From the NCBI GenBank assembly GCA_026936325.1, contig JAPTHN010000075.1:1364001-1428000 (forward strand): 64,000 nucleotides of DNA, read 5' to 3'. Source of the DNA: Platynereis dumerilii (taxonomy: Eukaryota; Annelida; Polychaeta; Phyllodocida; Nereididae). The position numbers and the translations under genes are program-made. Positions 22,111 to 33,855 of this stretch are shown here, in pieces. The notes under the pieces were generated by a model that had not been told where the DNA came from, did no database searches, and saw nothing but the letters and a program-made list of their open reading frames with translations. The number at the start of each line of letters is the position of its first letter. The first letter of the stretch is position 1.

Positions 22111-22689
22111 TCTGCAAAAAACCCGCTCATCCAAGCTGGCAGTGATGTCATAAGGCAGAGCCAATCAGCTTTGGTATTACAAAATTTCTAGTTCTGCAAT
22201 ATCCAAGAGAGGGCTCTGTTAATATATGAGGCACAATGTGGGAGCCTTATGGAAGATTAAAGTCTGAAAATTTGGGCAAAATAACCAAATGTGAAGTTAC
22301 AAACTACTTCTATTTGTTGATATATAATATTTCCAAGGATCTATGACAAAATCCTTCTCATATTCACAGTTTATCAGTGAAAGGACTTGTGGTGTAATAC
22401 CCCATAGGTACCTCTCCTGCCAGCTTGGGTGAGCGAACTTGCAGTTGTTCATTAAGCTACAAATCTGCAAGGAATTCCCTTAATTACAGGTAAATTAGCT
22501 ATAATTTGATAGAGTTAAGGTGTGGAATTCAGAGTTAACTTATCTGGCAAGGGATTTGACAAAAATTGCAGCTGTGACACAATGTTAGATGCTTGAAATT
22601 AGACCCTGAAAACGAAGCTGTTATTTGCCTCAGTTTTGAAGTCATGCACCTTGATGATATTTATACTGAGTATCAGTTGACTAATACAG

Positions 22690-23200
22690 GAGTGTGCCTG
22701 TGCTACCATATGGAGACCCGTACAGACCAGTGCTTAAACTTCCATTCAAATCACTCTGAACAAGAAGACCAAACCTCAATCCAACAGAGAAAGCCAGAAG
22801 GATCAATTAAAAAAAATAACCATCGGGTTACCATACATCCGGCGACTCTCGAAAAATTTAGGCCGAACCTTCAGAAAACATGGCATCCTTATCACAAGCC
22901 TATCAACACTCTGAACAACCATGTAAGACCGAAAGACTAGACAATCAAAGAGAAGAAATCTGGGGCATATACTTAATTAAGTGCGGGACTTGTCAGGAAG
23001 AATATATTGGTGAGACACAGATCTAAGACCCTGAGAAGGAAGAATTGATGGCCACAAACGCTTGACATTATCTGCTGTGCGAGAACACGTTGATAAAACT
23101 AGAAATTCAATCAACTGGGAGAACAATAAACTGGATAGAGAGCAACTTGAATCAAATAGGAAAATACACGCAGCCATCCAAATCAAAAAAGACATGAGAC
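22690..23200 (+). pseudogene. Penelope-like retroelement fragment (linker plus GIY-YIG endonuclease)
   Basis: Starts with ETRTDQCLNFHSNHSEQED, passes a linker with TLEKFRPNLQKTWHPYHKPI and then the GIY-YIG core: YLIKCGTCQEEYIGETQI from 22965, then DGHKRLTLSAVREHVDKTRN, INWENNKL and KIHAAIQIK near 23190. GIY-YIG nucleases C-terminal to an RT are diagnostic of Penelope-like elements, where they nick target DNA. Frames are interrupted, so it is dead. Related copies lie at 53060-53345 and 53850-54315. Confidence 0.85.
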
Positions 23201-23887
23201 TACCTTTAAAGCATATCTACCATCCATATCAGAAAAGACATGAGCCTACCCTTAAAGCATATCTCCCATCCATATCAGAAAAGACATGAGCCTACCCTTA
23301 AAGCATATCTACCATCCATATCAGAAAAGACATAAGCCTACCTTTAAAGCATATCTACCATCCATATCAGAAAAGACATAAGCCTAACCTTAAAGCACAT
23401 CTACCACCCAGAAAAGGCATAAGCCTACTCTTAAAGCATATCTACCATCCATATCAGAAAAGACATGAGCCTACCCTTAAAGCATATCTACAATCCATAT
23501 CAGAAAAGACATAAGCCTACCCTTAAAGCACATCTACCATCCAGAAAAGACATGAGCCTACCCTTAAAGCATATCTACAATCCATATCAGAAAAGACATA
23601 AGCCTACCCTTAAAGCACATCTACCATCCAGAAAAGGCATAAGCCTACTCTTAAAGCATATCTACCATCCATATCAGAAAAGACATTTAAGCCTACCTTT
23701 AAAGCATATCTACCATCCATGTCAGAAAAGACATGAGCCTACCCTTAAAGCATATCTACCATCCATATCAGAAAAGACATGAGCCTACTCTTAAAGCATA
23801 TCTACCATCCATATCAGAAAAGACATTTAAGCCTAGCTTTAAAGCATATCTACCATCCATATCAGAAAAGACATGAGCCTACCCTTA
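23186..23887 (+). repeat. 46 bp minisatellite, ~15 units, apparently grown from the Penelope C-terminus
   Basis: Units of AAAAGACATGAGCCTACCCT plus TAAAGCATATCTACCATCCA and TATCAG, with several truncated units lacking CATAT. The first unit is continuous with the GIY-YIG frame (AIQIKKDMRLPLKH, then QKRHEPTLKAYLPSISEK), resembling the usual Penelope ending (R-x-PTLN). The 46 bp unit is not a multiple of three, so the array cannot extend one reading frame. Confidence 0.88.
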
Positions 23888-25094
23888 CAGATGATTTCAT
23901 ATTTGTAGACATTTGAGTTAGAAAATACATCATTTTTCTTGCTATTTTCATTGGTCGAGAGAAGGTATGACACCACTCTCTCCTGAAAAGTGACATAGCG
24001 TTTTACATGGGTGACCATGGCATTTTAAGCCATTGATCTCCTAACAGGGACTAACTTCAGCAGTTTAAAGTGAGACTTTCAGTTTGTGTTTCACACATTT
24101 TCAGTACATACATTCTGCAAGTCCAATACTATGCATTCAGACAATTAGGATAAGGTGATCCGTGCAATGACTGTTTATACAGAAAAGAAACATGTGTAAT
24201 TGTGAATGCAACATTTTCTCATAAGAGGGGCTCAGCTCAGGCGGCAGGACAATGGGCTACCAATCGCGGGGTCCTTGATCTGATTCCCACTGCCATTTTC
24301 TTATGAATGTTGACCACATCACTGGGGGTTGGGAGTTTTGTTGGAACTTTCTGTCAAAAAATACCCCCTTTGGTTTCATGCTTTGTACCTGTCATAGGCC
24401 TACATTCCATGTGGATTTTTAGTGTGTCCCCTTAGAACTCTTTTTATTAAAATTGCATACCCCCCTTAAGCATGCTGTGAGTAATAAGTACCCCCCCCCT
24501 AAAACATGTGTGAAAAATTGGTGCTCCATCGGGCAAAACTCTAGTTCCATTCAAGTCATAAGTTCTATTTAGCCTGTAAGGCACATAGATTCTGGACAAG
24601 TGTCCCACCTGAAGCATGTAGCACCCGCTCAGGTAGCACCACCCCCTCAACCCAGTCATAAATTCTGAATAGTCCCTTACTGATGTCATAGACAATGCTA
24701 ACAGCTTTTGGTCAAGGTATGCTAATTTAGTGTAAATAGATGTGAAGCCATTCAGAGTCAGCTTGAAACTGATTTAATATCAATTGAAGCAATCAACAGT
24801 TGTACACAGGAGTGTGAAATACAACTGTTCATGAAGAAGTGAAAGAGTTCATGTGGATTGCGGTTTGACGTGTGTGAACAACTGCCACAATACCAAGTTG
24901 GCCTTTGCTGTATCCTATTGGTCAAAATTATGACATCATTTTTCCAGCAACATCATTTGCTTGGAGCAAGCTGAAAAAAGTGACACGTAATGGGCAACTT
25001 GACCAATCACCTGGCAGGATTTTCTGATGTCAGACCAGAAATTTTGCAAAATATTTTGTTATTTGAGAAAAGTCTACAAATATGAAATCATCTG
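23888..25094. mobile_element. 1.2 kb TIR element with TA target duplication
   Basis: The left end CAGATGATTTCATATTTG (perfect match continuing to 23 bp) at 23888-23910 is mirrored at 25072-25094. It is flanked by TA on both sides (23886-23887 and 25095-25096), and removing element plus one TA restores the minisatellite word CCCTTAAAGCATAT. A TA duplication fits Tc1/mariner-type insertion. The interior encodes no transposase, so it is non-autonomous, and it contains a SINE-like head at 24230-24300. Confidence 0.85.
24230..24300 (+). mobile_element. Degraded tRNA-like SINE head
   Basis: GGGGCTCAGCTCAGGCGGCA resembles an A-box region, and CTTGATCTGATTCCCACTGC resembles a B-box, at tRNA-like spacing. 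The following body is not matched elsewhere in the window. It probably derives from a tRNA SINE but is too decayed to type. Confidence 0.45.
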
Positions 25095-25109
25095 TAAAGC
25101 ATATAGAAA

Positions 25110-25345
25110 ATACAGAAGTCATTACATGCCAAAACTGACATCACAACCTGCTGACAAGGTCACCATTAGAAAATAGAGAAGTAATTTATATCACAGACCT
25201 CATTTGGAAATTCACTTCACAACCAGCTTTCAAGGTCACCATCTCAAAATACAGAAGTAATTTACACCAAAGACTTCATGCAGAAATTCACTTCACAACC
25301 TGCTATCAAGGTCACCATTTCAAAATAGAGAAGTCATTTACCCCA
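25110..25345. repeat. ~80 bp tandem repeat, three units
   Basis: Units built of AGAAGT-ATTTA, ACTTCACAACC-GCT and CAAGGTCACCATTTCAAAAT, near 25110, 25180, 25250 and 25325. Confidence 0.8.
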
Positions 25346-25618
25346 GCTCCAGACCATTTCAGCAGAATCTTGCAATCTCATACTGATTTGGATGAGAAAT
25401 TTCCGTAACGCTCATATATAAATTTTCATCAATTTTTCCTTTGCAACTAATAATTTTATTAATTTCAATAACTTTTAATATGTAATTGGAACAATACTAC
25501 GCATGGTATGGCAAACAACTACAAAACTACCAAAATTCTGACAAAACATTTTAATCTAGCATTCCATTATAATAAGTTGCAGAATATACATCATTCTTTG
25601 TTCTTCAGTAACGTACTT
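25346..25618. other. AT-rich spacer, nothing recognised
   Basis: No open frame, repeat or RNA motif visible. Confidence 0.4.
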
Positions 25619-25778
25619 GGCTTACTTGTGTTGTGATTTTTTTCTTTCAAATTCAAAACGATAAGATAGACACATTCGGCTTACTTGTGTTGTGATCTTT
25701 TTCTTTCAAGTTCAAAACGATAAGATAGACACATTTGGCTTACTTGTGTTGTGATCTTTTTCTTTCAAGTTCAGATGG
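25619..25778. repeat. 60 bp tandem repeat, 2.7 units
   Basis: GGCTTACTTGTGTTGTGAT, then TTTTTCTTTCAAGTTCAAAA and CGATAAGATAGACACATT, repeated with few differences, so a recent duplication. Confidence 0.9.
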
Positions 25779-26259
25779 ATAGATATTATAATAAAAACAA
25801 AATAAAATCTCTTTTAGAGATTTCAAATTAACTACACATATAAGAAATATACATGATACACATATGCATCATAAAAAATTAATAAAGGGTCACATGGAAA
25901 GCTTCAAACTATCAAATGAAGAGAAAGATATTTAATTGATGTTTCCTCCAAAAAAAAAAACAATATGCAACTATCTATTAGTGACACCATAATATTCTAT
26001 ATAAAGCATCAATTTACAATGGATCATGGCTTCCTATATCCATCAATGTTTCATTCACATTCATCAAGGGAAGTATATTGAACACTTGCTTTCCAGTATC
26101 TCTGTAGTTGCAACATTTCCACTGTTTCTATGTCAGCTGTTTATCAACTTTCAGTGTCAGCACAAAGCTTTCTTCATGACTTCAAAGTCTTCAATATTTC
26201 TACAGCTATTAAATAGTTTCTCTCAGCTGGGTGTTCCTACTTGTTACAGAATAACTTAT

Positions 26260-26527
26260 TGCATACAGAATGTCCATTCACTGCTTTTCTCATGTGCCTA
26301 TTAAAAATGTTTAAGGCAGAACAATTTCCCATTTGTAAGCAGAATAACTTATTGCATACAGAATGTCCATTCACTGCTTTTCTCATGTGCCTTTAAAAAT
26401 GTTCAAGGCTGAACAATTTTCCACATGTAAGCAGAATAACTTACAGCATACAAAATGTCCATTCACTGCTTTTCTAATGTGCCTATTTAAAATGTTTAAG
26501 GCTGAACAATTTCCACTTTTAAGCAGA
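26260..26527. repeat. ~93 bp tandem repeat downstream of the zinc-finger gene
   Basis: Three units containing AATGTCCATTCACTGCTTTT, CTCATGTGCCT and AAAATGTT-AAGGC-GAACAA, directly past the zinc-finger stop on the minus strand. Read on the minus strand they give HMRKAVNGHSVCNKLF, which loosely echoes a finger ([20 protein letters not shown]). They may be decayed fingers or a 3' UTR repeat; the resemblance is weak. Confidence 0.7.
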
Positions 26528-26537
26528 ACAAACATAA

Positions 26538-27704
26538 TTATGAATTTTCTTCAGTGTGTGTTCTTATGTGTCTAGCAACGTCTTGTTTTTGAGAGAATGT
26601 TTTGCCACAAACAGAACATCCATATGGCTTCTCTCCACTGTGTGTTCTCATGTGTAAATCAAGACTGCCTTTTTGGCTGAATGTTTTGCCACAAACAGAA
26701 CATCCATATGGCTTCTCTCCACTGTGTGTTCTCATGTGTAAATCAAGACTGCCTTTTTGGCTGAATGTTTTGCCACAAACAGAACATCCATATGGCTTCT
26801 CTCCACTGTGTGTTCTAGTGTGTTTATCAAGATTGCCTTTTAAGCTGAATGCTTTGCCGCAAACAGAACATCCATATGGCTTCTCTCCACTGTGTGTTCT
26901 CATGTGTTTATCAACACTGCTTTTATGGCTGAATGTCTTGCCACAAACAGAACATCCATAAGGCCTCTCTCCACTGTGTGTTCTCGTGTGTAAATCAAGA
27001 TTACCTTTCTGGCTGAATTTTTTTCCACAAACGGAACATCCATAAGGTCTTTCTCCACTGTGTGTTCTCATGTGTAAATCAAGACTGCATTTTAAGCTGA
27101 ATGTTTTGCCACAAACAGAACATCCATATGGCTTCTCTCCACTGTGTGTTCTCATGTGTAAATCAAGACTGCCTTTTTTGCTGAATGTTTTGCCGCAAAC
27201 AGAACATCCATATGGCTTCTCTCCACTGTGTGTTCTCATGTGTAAATCAAGACAGTCTTTTCGGCTGAATGTTTTGCCACAAACAGAGCATCCGTATGGC
27301 TTCTCTCCACTGTGTAATCTCATGTGAATATCAAGACTTTATTTTTGGCTGAATGTTTTTCCACAAACAGAACATCCATATGGCTTCTCTCCACTGTGTG
27401 TTCTCATGTGTAAATCAAGATGGCCTTTTTGGCTGAATGTTTTGCCACAAACAGAACATCCATATGGCTTCTCTTTACTGTGTGTTCTCATGTGTTTATC
27501 AACACTGCTTTTTTGGCTGAATCTTCTGCCACAAACAGAACATCCATATGGCTTCTCTCCACTGTGTGTTCTCATGTGTAAATCAAGACTGCCTTTTTGG
27601 CTGAATCTTTTACCACAAACAAAACATTTGTGATGCTTGTTATAAAGTCCTCCATCACTCGATGTGTTTGCAATCAGATTGTTGGAAACCTTACTGGATG
27701 CCAT
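26538..27704 (-). pseudogene. C2H2 zinc-finger gene, 13 fingers, interrupted by one in-frame stop
   Basis: The minus strand starts at [19 protein letters not shown] (27704), a short leader, followed by tandem fingers of the form [20 protein letters not shown] with R-THSGEKP linkers. Three whole fingers precede an in-frame TAA (27339-27341) in finger 4, where all other units have GGC. The same frame then continues for nine more fingers and ends [10 protein letters not shown] (stop at 26538). C2H2 arrays bind DNA, usually as nuclear transcription regulators. The fingers are near-identical at DNA level (84 bp units) with very similar recognition helices (QKGSLDL, QKSSVDK, QKGNLDL), indicating recent tandem expansion or gene conversion. 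No KRAB, BTB or other domain is seen. It could be a pseudogene, an assembly error at one codon, or a gene using only one part. Confidence 0.85.
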
Positions 27705-27719
27705 TTTGCTCTAAAAAAT

Positions 27720-28239
27720 AGAGTTGCTGCTAGCTTCTTCCGTTTTCACACAGGCAGTTATTCATTAAAAATCCAAATACTGCGCTGCTTTCAGTCAGAC
27801 TGATGTCATAGGACTCTTAAATCTTTATACATGTCAGGTCCATCCAATTTTTAGAGAATGAAGCTTTGAACTCACAAACGATGATAACATAAAAATGCAT
27901 GTATCCTAAATCATATACAAAAATCCATCCATTAATCATAATTATAGCAGTACATAAGCCCTTAAAAAAGCAGATCTGTCATTCAATTGAAAAGTCATCA
28001 CATCATATACAGTTCAGAAATCCACATAGCATAAGGTGCGTAACAGTAATCCACAGCACAATACTAAAGAAAGAGAATGAATGCAACAACTGATAATATT
28101 ATGTAAAATCTGTAGCATATAAAGCCAGAAAATCCATCATATATAATTCAAAATAAATAATAACTCAGGCAAGGAAAATATCTCCAAATGAAATGTATTT
28201 GATCCTGGTTCCTCCGGTAGGTAGGAAGGTACTTGGTGA
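27720..28239. other. Upstream flank of the zinc-finger gene
   Basis: AT-rich sequence 5' of the zinc-finger start. No TATA or initiator element can be assigned with confidence and no open frame is recognised. Confidence 0.35.
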
Positions 28240-28520
28240 GCATTAACAGATAGAACACCAAATGCAAGATGGAATGCTTAATGACACATGGAACACTGAA
28301 CGCCAGATGGAATCCTCAGTGGCAGATGATACGCTGATTGCCAAATAGAATGTTGATTGCCAAATGGAATGCTCATTGCCAAGTGGACACTCAATGCCAG
28401 ATGAAATGTTGAATTCCAGATGGAAAGCTCAATCCCAGATGAAATGTTCAATTCCAGATAGAAAGCTCAATGCCAGATGGAATTTGAATGCCAGTTGGAA
28501 TGCAGCATGCCAGATGCATT
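28240..28520. repeat. ~20 bp degenerate minisatellite (GCCAGATGGAATGCTCAAT)
   Basis: About a dozen divergent units of GCCAGATGGAATGCTCAAT and variants (CCAAATGGAATG, CCAGATGAAATGTTGAATT). Confidence 0.85.
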
Positions 28521-28729
28521 TGACAGGGATGTCGAGTTGAGCGCCAATATTGACGATAATCTGCAAAAAAATTAATGCTCATGATATTAACATAACAATG
28601 GGAAGGGAATATTATTATTTATATGAATTATGTACTTCTTTAAAATATTTAATCGATCACACTTTTCAGAATTTGACAAATCATGAATTAACTCAAACTA
28701 CTGTTTAACAGGACAGAGAGAATGAAGTA

Positions 28730-30880
28730 TTTTTAAAATTGCAATTAGCATTTTCAATGGAGCATCAGACTCTTGTCTCTTCGACCTAATTGATGAATTT
28801 ATCAATCGATAATTGAAGCAGATTAGAGGGAATGAAGCCTTTAATTGCAATTAGCATTTTCGATGGAGCATCAGACTCTTGTCTCTTCTACCTAATTGAT
28901 GAATTTATCAATCAATAATTGAAGATGAATAGAGGGAATGAAGCCTTTAATTGCAATTAGAATTTTCAATGGAGCATCAGACTCTTGTCTCTTCTACCTA
29001 ATTGATAAATTTATCAATCGATAATTGAAGCAGATTAGAGGGAATGAAGCCTTTAATTGCAATTAGCATTTTCAATGGAGCATCAGACCTTGTCTCTTCT
29101 ACCTAATTGATGAATTTATCAATCAATAATTGAAGATGAATAGAGGGAATGAAGCCTTTAATTGCAATTAGCATTTTCAATGGAGCATCAGACCTTGTCT
29201 CTTCTACCTAATTGATGAATTTATCAATCAATAATTGAAGATGATTAGAGGGAATGAAGCCTTTAATTGCAATTTACAATTTTCAATGGAGCATCAGACT
29301 CTTGTCTCTTCTACCTAATTGATGAATTTATCAATCGATAATTGAAGCAGATTAGAGGGAATGAAGTCTTTAATTGCAATTAGCATTTTCAATGGAGCAT
29401 CGGAGCCTCTTCAATCTGATTGAAGCTGAACAGAGGGAATGAAGTCTTTAATTGCAATTAGCATTTTCAATGGAGCATCGGAGCCTCTTCAATCTGATTG
29501 AAGCTGAACAGAGGGAATGAAGCCTTTAATTGCAAATAGCATTTTCAATGGAGCATCGGAGCCTCTTCAATCTGATTGAAGCTGAACAGAGGGAATGAAG
29601 TCTTTAATTGCAATTAGCATTTTCAATGGAGCATCGGAGCCTCTTCAATCTGATTGAAGCTGAACAGAGGGAATGAAGCCTTTAATTGCAATTAGCATTT
29701 TCAATGGAGCATCGGAGCCTCTTCAATCTGATTGAAGCTGAATACAGGGCATGAAGTCTTTAATTGCAAATAGCATTTTCAATGGAGCATCGGAGCCTCT
29801 TCAATCTGATTGAAGCTGAACAGAGGGAATGAAGTCTTTAATTGCAAATAGCATTTTCAATGGAGCATCGGAGCCTCTTCAATCTGATTGAAGCTGAACA
29901 GAGGGAATGAAGCCTTTAATTGCAAATAGCATTTTCAATGGAGCATCGGAGCCTCTTCAATCTGATTGAAGCTGAACAGAGGGAATCAAGTCTTTAATTG
30001 CAATTAGCATTTTCAATGGAGCATCGGAGCCTCTTCAATCTGATTGAAGCTGAACAGAGGGAATGAAGTATAAAATTGCAAATAGCATTTTCAATGGAGC
30101 ATCGGAGCCTCTTCAATCTGATTGAAGCTGAACAGAGGGAATCAAGTCTTTAATTGCATATTAGCATTTTCAATGGAGCATCAGACCAATGACTCTTCTA
30201 TCTGATCGAAACTGACTAGAGGGATTGAAGTATCTTATTGCAATCACCATTGACAATTGAGCATCAGTCTCTTGCCACTTCTACAGGATTGAAACTGATC
30301 AGAAGGAATGAAGTATTTAATTGCAAATAGCTTTTCCAATGGAGCATTAGACTCTCGCCACTTCTACCTGATTGAAGCTGAATAGAAGGAATAAAGTCTC
30401 TAATTGCAATTAGCATTGTATTTCACTTCAGCAGTCCATTTGGAGTTAACATGAGCTGTCGCCAGCAGTGGCCAATTTTGAAAGCAACAAAGTGGAGTAT
30501 CAGACTCTTACCTCTTCCATCTGATCGAAACTGATTAGATGGATTGAAGTCTTTAATTGCAATTAGCATTTTCAATTGAGCATCAGACTCTTGCCTTTTC
30601 TTCCATATTGAGGCTGATTAGAGGGAGTGAAGTATTTTTTTGCAATCACCATTGACAATTGAGCATCAGACTCTTGCCTCTTCTACCTGACTGAAGCTGA
30701 ATACAGGGAAAGAAGTCTTTAATTGCAAATTGGCATTTTCGATTGAGTGTTAGACTAATGCTTCTTCCATCTGATCGAAACTGACAAGAGGGAATAAAGT
30801 CTTTAACTGCAATTAGCATTTTCAATTGAGCATCAGACTCTTGCCTTTTCTTCCATATTGAAGCTGATTGAGGGAACGAA
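28730..30880. repeat. Satellite array with two unit classes (~106 bp and 78 bp)
   Basis: The shared core is GGGAATGAAG-CTTTAATTGCA, then TTAGCATTTTCAATGGAGCA. To about 29370 the units are ~106 bp and contain CTACCTAATTGATGAATTTA and TCAATCAATAATTGAAG. From about 29370 to 30160 they are 78 bp with GAGCCTCTTCAATCTGATTG instead. From about 30160 to 30880 units are divergent and irregular. The homogeneous 78 bp block suggests recent expansion from the older class. Confidence 0.93.
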
Positions 30881-30941
30881 GTCTTAAATTACAATTTTGA
30901 AAGCCAAAGAATGCCCAGTGACATATCACAATATCTGATGT

Positions 30942-33345
30942 CCCCATGGGCACATCGACGTTGCAGCAACGTTGCAACTACGTCACACTTTTCGTCAAAT
31001 GACGTAGAATTGTATGGTTGAAATTATGTTGTCACAGCGTTTTAGGCCAGTAAAAAGTGGAGTTGACCCTGGACCTCTTCATAACAGTACAAATTTGGTA
31101 CCGAATGAATCCTTGAAATCTCTAGTTTCACCAAAAAAAATTCCCCAGAATTCCCATTCGGAGGATTTTTTCTATTCAAGTTTCCATGGCAACACTCTCA
31201 GAAAAATAAGAACCCACAAGTGAACATTTTATTGAATAACTTTCCTTCTGCTTTGAGGAACAATTTCAATTTTGGCACACATCACCCTCATGACCAACTC
31301 TCTCAGATGCATGCAAAAATTGTGGTTTACATTGTGCTTGTGTGTTGCTATGGTAACAGAAATATAAAAAAATATCAATTTTTTAAAAGACGGTCTTAAA
31401 ATGTTTGATGTGGAGAGAAAAAATAAATATACAAGCAAAAATATGATTATGATATTAATAGAGCATTTCTTTGTGAACAATCTTAAACAAAAATATTGGA
31501 AATACCTCTATACTATTAAGATGATGGCATCCAGGATTTATCTCAAGTTATGCTCAATGCCTCATTTTCTCATTTGCACTGAATGTTCCTGAGCTATGTA
31601 AGGCGGAACTCTCCCCTTTTCAGGTCAATCCAACTGTTCTTCATGTCCTATTTGACAGAAATCCCGTTTTGTGCGTAGCAGACAATCCAACAGCTCTACC
31701 ATTCCTCCCATGATACATTAAACCATTGCAACACTGTACTGTGTCGCCACCTATTGTTTTTCTCTTCCTGCATCCACCCAGGACAAGCAATCTGCATTAA
31801 TCTCAGTTACATAACTAATGCCCATTTTACAAACTTCACATCATCGACTCTTTCAGGTCCTAAACTCTAATTGCTGCCATGGTCCACGGGCCAACAACTC
31901 TTCACTTATACTCAATGCCTCATTTTCTAATTTTCCCATGTGCCTTTCTAAACCTACTCAGGGAAAACTCTCTATCTATCTACCTATCTATCTATCTATC
32001 TATCTATCTATCTGACTATCTGACTATCTATTTCACTATCTATTTCATTACATTCTGTCCTGTTCCCTCTAATCTACGTGCAACTTCCTAGTCTCATATA
32101 ATATAGTCGCTATAGAGACTGATTTAATATTTGTTTAAAATTACTTTTATAAACCTCAAGCTAAGGAAGGGCATGTTCCCATGTTTTCTTCAAATTCATT
32201 TGATGAATGGACTTAATTTTGATATAATATTCATCTCTGAATGCAATTAACAATTTAAAAGTTTACCATTGCCATGGAAACACTGCTTTAGCCACTTCCA
32301 TAGCAACAAACCTCAAAGGCATCTTTCTAATCAAATGCATAGCCAATGGTTTTTGCAATTTAATCATACATCTACCCAACCCTATTAGCTATATCAGTAA
32401 ATTAGTTTTACAACTTAAAACAGGTTGTTGTTTTGTTTCTAAGGTAACAAATGCCTCCAAACATCATCAATTTCTAAGATAGGGCAAAAAATAGGCAGTT
32501 TCTACAGTTTGCAGTCATGTAATAAAGTTTCCAATGTAATTGTGGCTTTGAAAAGGCATTTGAACCTCAGTATTTAGTCACAGAACTCCCTTAACTTAGA
32601 AAGTGACAAAGGGTTGCCATGGAAACCACAATAATATACCATAAACTGTCAATGATAATTCAACTATTGATTGAAACAATTTCTTAATTTTGTAATTGTA
32701 CAAAATGTAGTTGACCGATTTTCACGTGTCATGCATCAAAAGATAGCTGGTAATGGCTTCTATTTTTTAAATTAAAATTATTGTTGCCATGGCAACCAGT
32801 TATCGGTTATGTTCAGTTTCAACCAATTTTGAAAAACTTCATAAAATAAGTATTTACCATATTAAATCATTAATATCCATGATAAATAGGATATAATTAA
32901 TTTATTTCACATCACCTTATAAATTCTGAGATATTCCTGTATAAATTTGATTGGAATGAAGTTTATGATGGCAAGAAATTTGGCAATATGATGATTCATA
33001 ATATTGAAGTCAAGGAGATTTTCTTTGAGACATTATGAGCAAAATTAGAATTTCTAAGGTTTGAAAGGAGATATCTTATCGTATGATACATCATTTTAAA
33101 GCTTGAGTAAAGATCTATCGTTTGCAATGAAATTACTTGTAACCATGGCAATAGAAAGGGTGTATCAGGCAAATCAGTCCTGTTTTTTTTTGTCAGTTAT
33201 GTTCCCGAGTTTCTCATTTTTTTATGTAATAAGTGAAAAAATTAGCATGAAGATTAGTCCAAAACCATACAATGGTATACATTATCTATTTAGGATACTT
33301 ATTAGTTTACAACTTAGTTGCCATGGCAACTAGAAATTAATTAAA
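30942..33345 (+). repeat. Left arm of the giant inverted repeat
   Basis: The outer part is rich in ACGTTGCAGCAACGTTG-like palindromic words. Landmarks shared in reverse with the right arm include CCTGGACCTCTTCATAACAG, TGAATCCTTGAAATCTCTAG, CATTTTATTGAATAACTTTC, TAGTCGCTATAGAGACTG, GACACGTGAAAAT (as its complement) and GTTGCCATGGCAAC, the last a perfect palindrome occurring repeatedly. The arm carries a ~590 bp insertion (31508-32095) absent from the right arm. Confidence 0.85.
31508..32095. other. Insertion present only in the left arm
   Basis: The right arm runs directly from AAAATATTG to the TAATATAGTCGCTATAGAG block, but the left arm has ~590 bp between these points. The insert contains two related CTCAATGCCTCATTTTCT blocks (31554 and 31912) and a TATC microsatellite (31970-32045). 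The exact ends are blurred, with no clear TSD. Confidence 0.7.
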
Positions 33346-33642
33346 AGGACAAAATGTGAGCTTAATTTTAAAAACCAATTTGGATAGACTGTGAGGTTTT
33401 TCAGCCAAGCAATCTAACTTTAGTGATTCAATTCATAATCTCAAGATTTTTCTCGGCAGCAAGATATTGGACCTAAAGCAATGAGCCTAAAATATACACC
33501 AGGAATATCATCATAATCAGTGGTGTACCATTTGAAACTGCTGTCAGCCAATCAGATGCCAGTATTTCAGGGCGATAATTCTGATATTCTTTGATGTCCA
33601 CTTATCGTTTCATGTTTGACTGCTTGAGTGTCTGTCTCATGT

Positions 33643-33757
33643 TATAAGCCGGTTATTCACCACGAGATCAGGAATATGTGTTTATCACACCTCGGCTAAA
33701 GCCCTCAGTTGATAAATCACATATTCCCTCTCCCGTGGTGAATAACCTATAATTATC
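33643..33757. repeat. Imperfect palindrome (hairpin), ~53 bp arms
   Basis: GGTTATTCACCACG...GGAATATGTG.TTTATCA on the left is mirrored by TGATAAATCACATATTCC and CGTGGTGAATAACC on the right, with a short loop. It is probably a small foldback element in the centre of the giant inverted repeat. Confidence 0.8.
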
Positions 33758-33775
33758 ACTGATTTTCAAGTTTAT

Positions 33776-33855
33776 TTCTCAATGTTTGTTGGTTTGGAAT
33801 TGTAGGGTAAGTTTCCTTCAATGTTTGTTGGTTTGGAATTGTAGGGTAAGTTTCC
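33776..33855. repeat. Perfect short tandem duplication (~39 bp x2)
   Basis: CAATGTTTGTTGGTTTGGAA, then TTGTAGGGTAAGTTTCCTT, twice in a row. Confidence 0.9.

Noticed and set aside
26602-27633. Plus-strand frames with repeated [17 protein letters not shown]
   Set aside because: Antisense shadow of the zinc-finger array.
28730-30880. CRISPR-like array
   Set aside because: Whole units repeat without unique spacers, and the context is a eukaryotic genome; this is satellite DNA.
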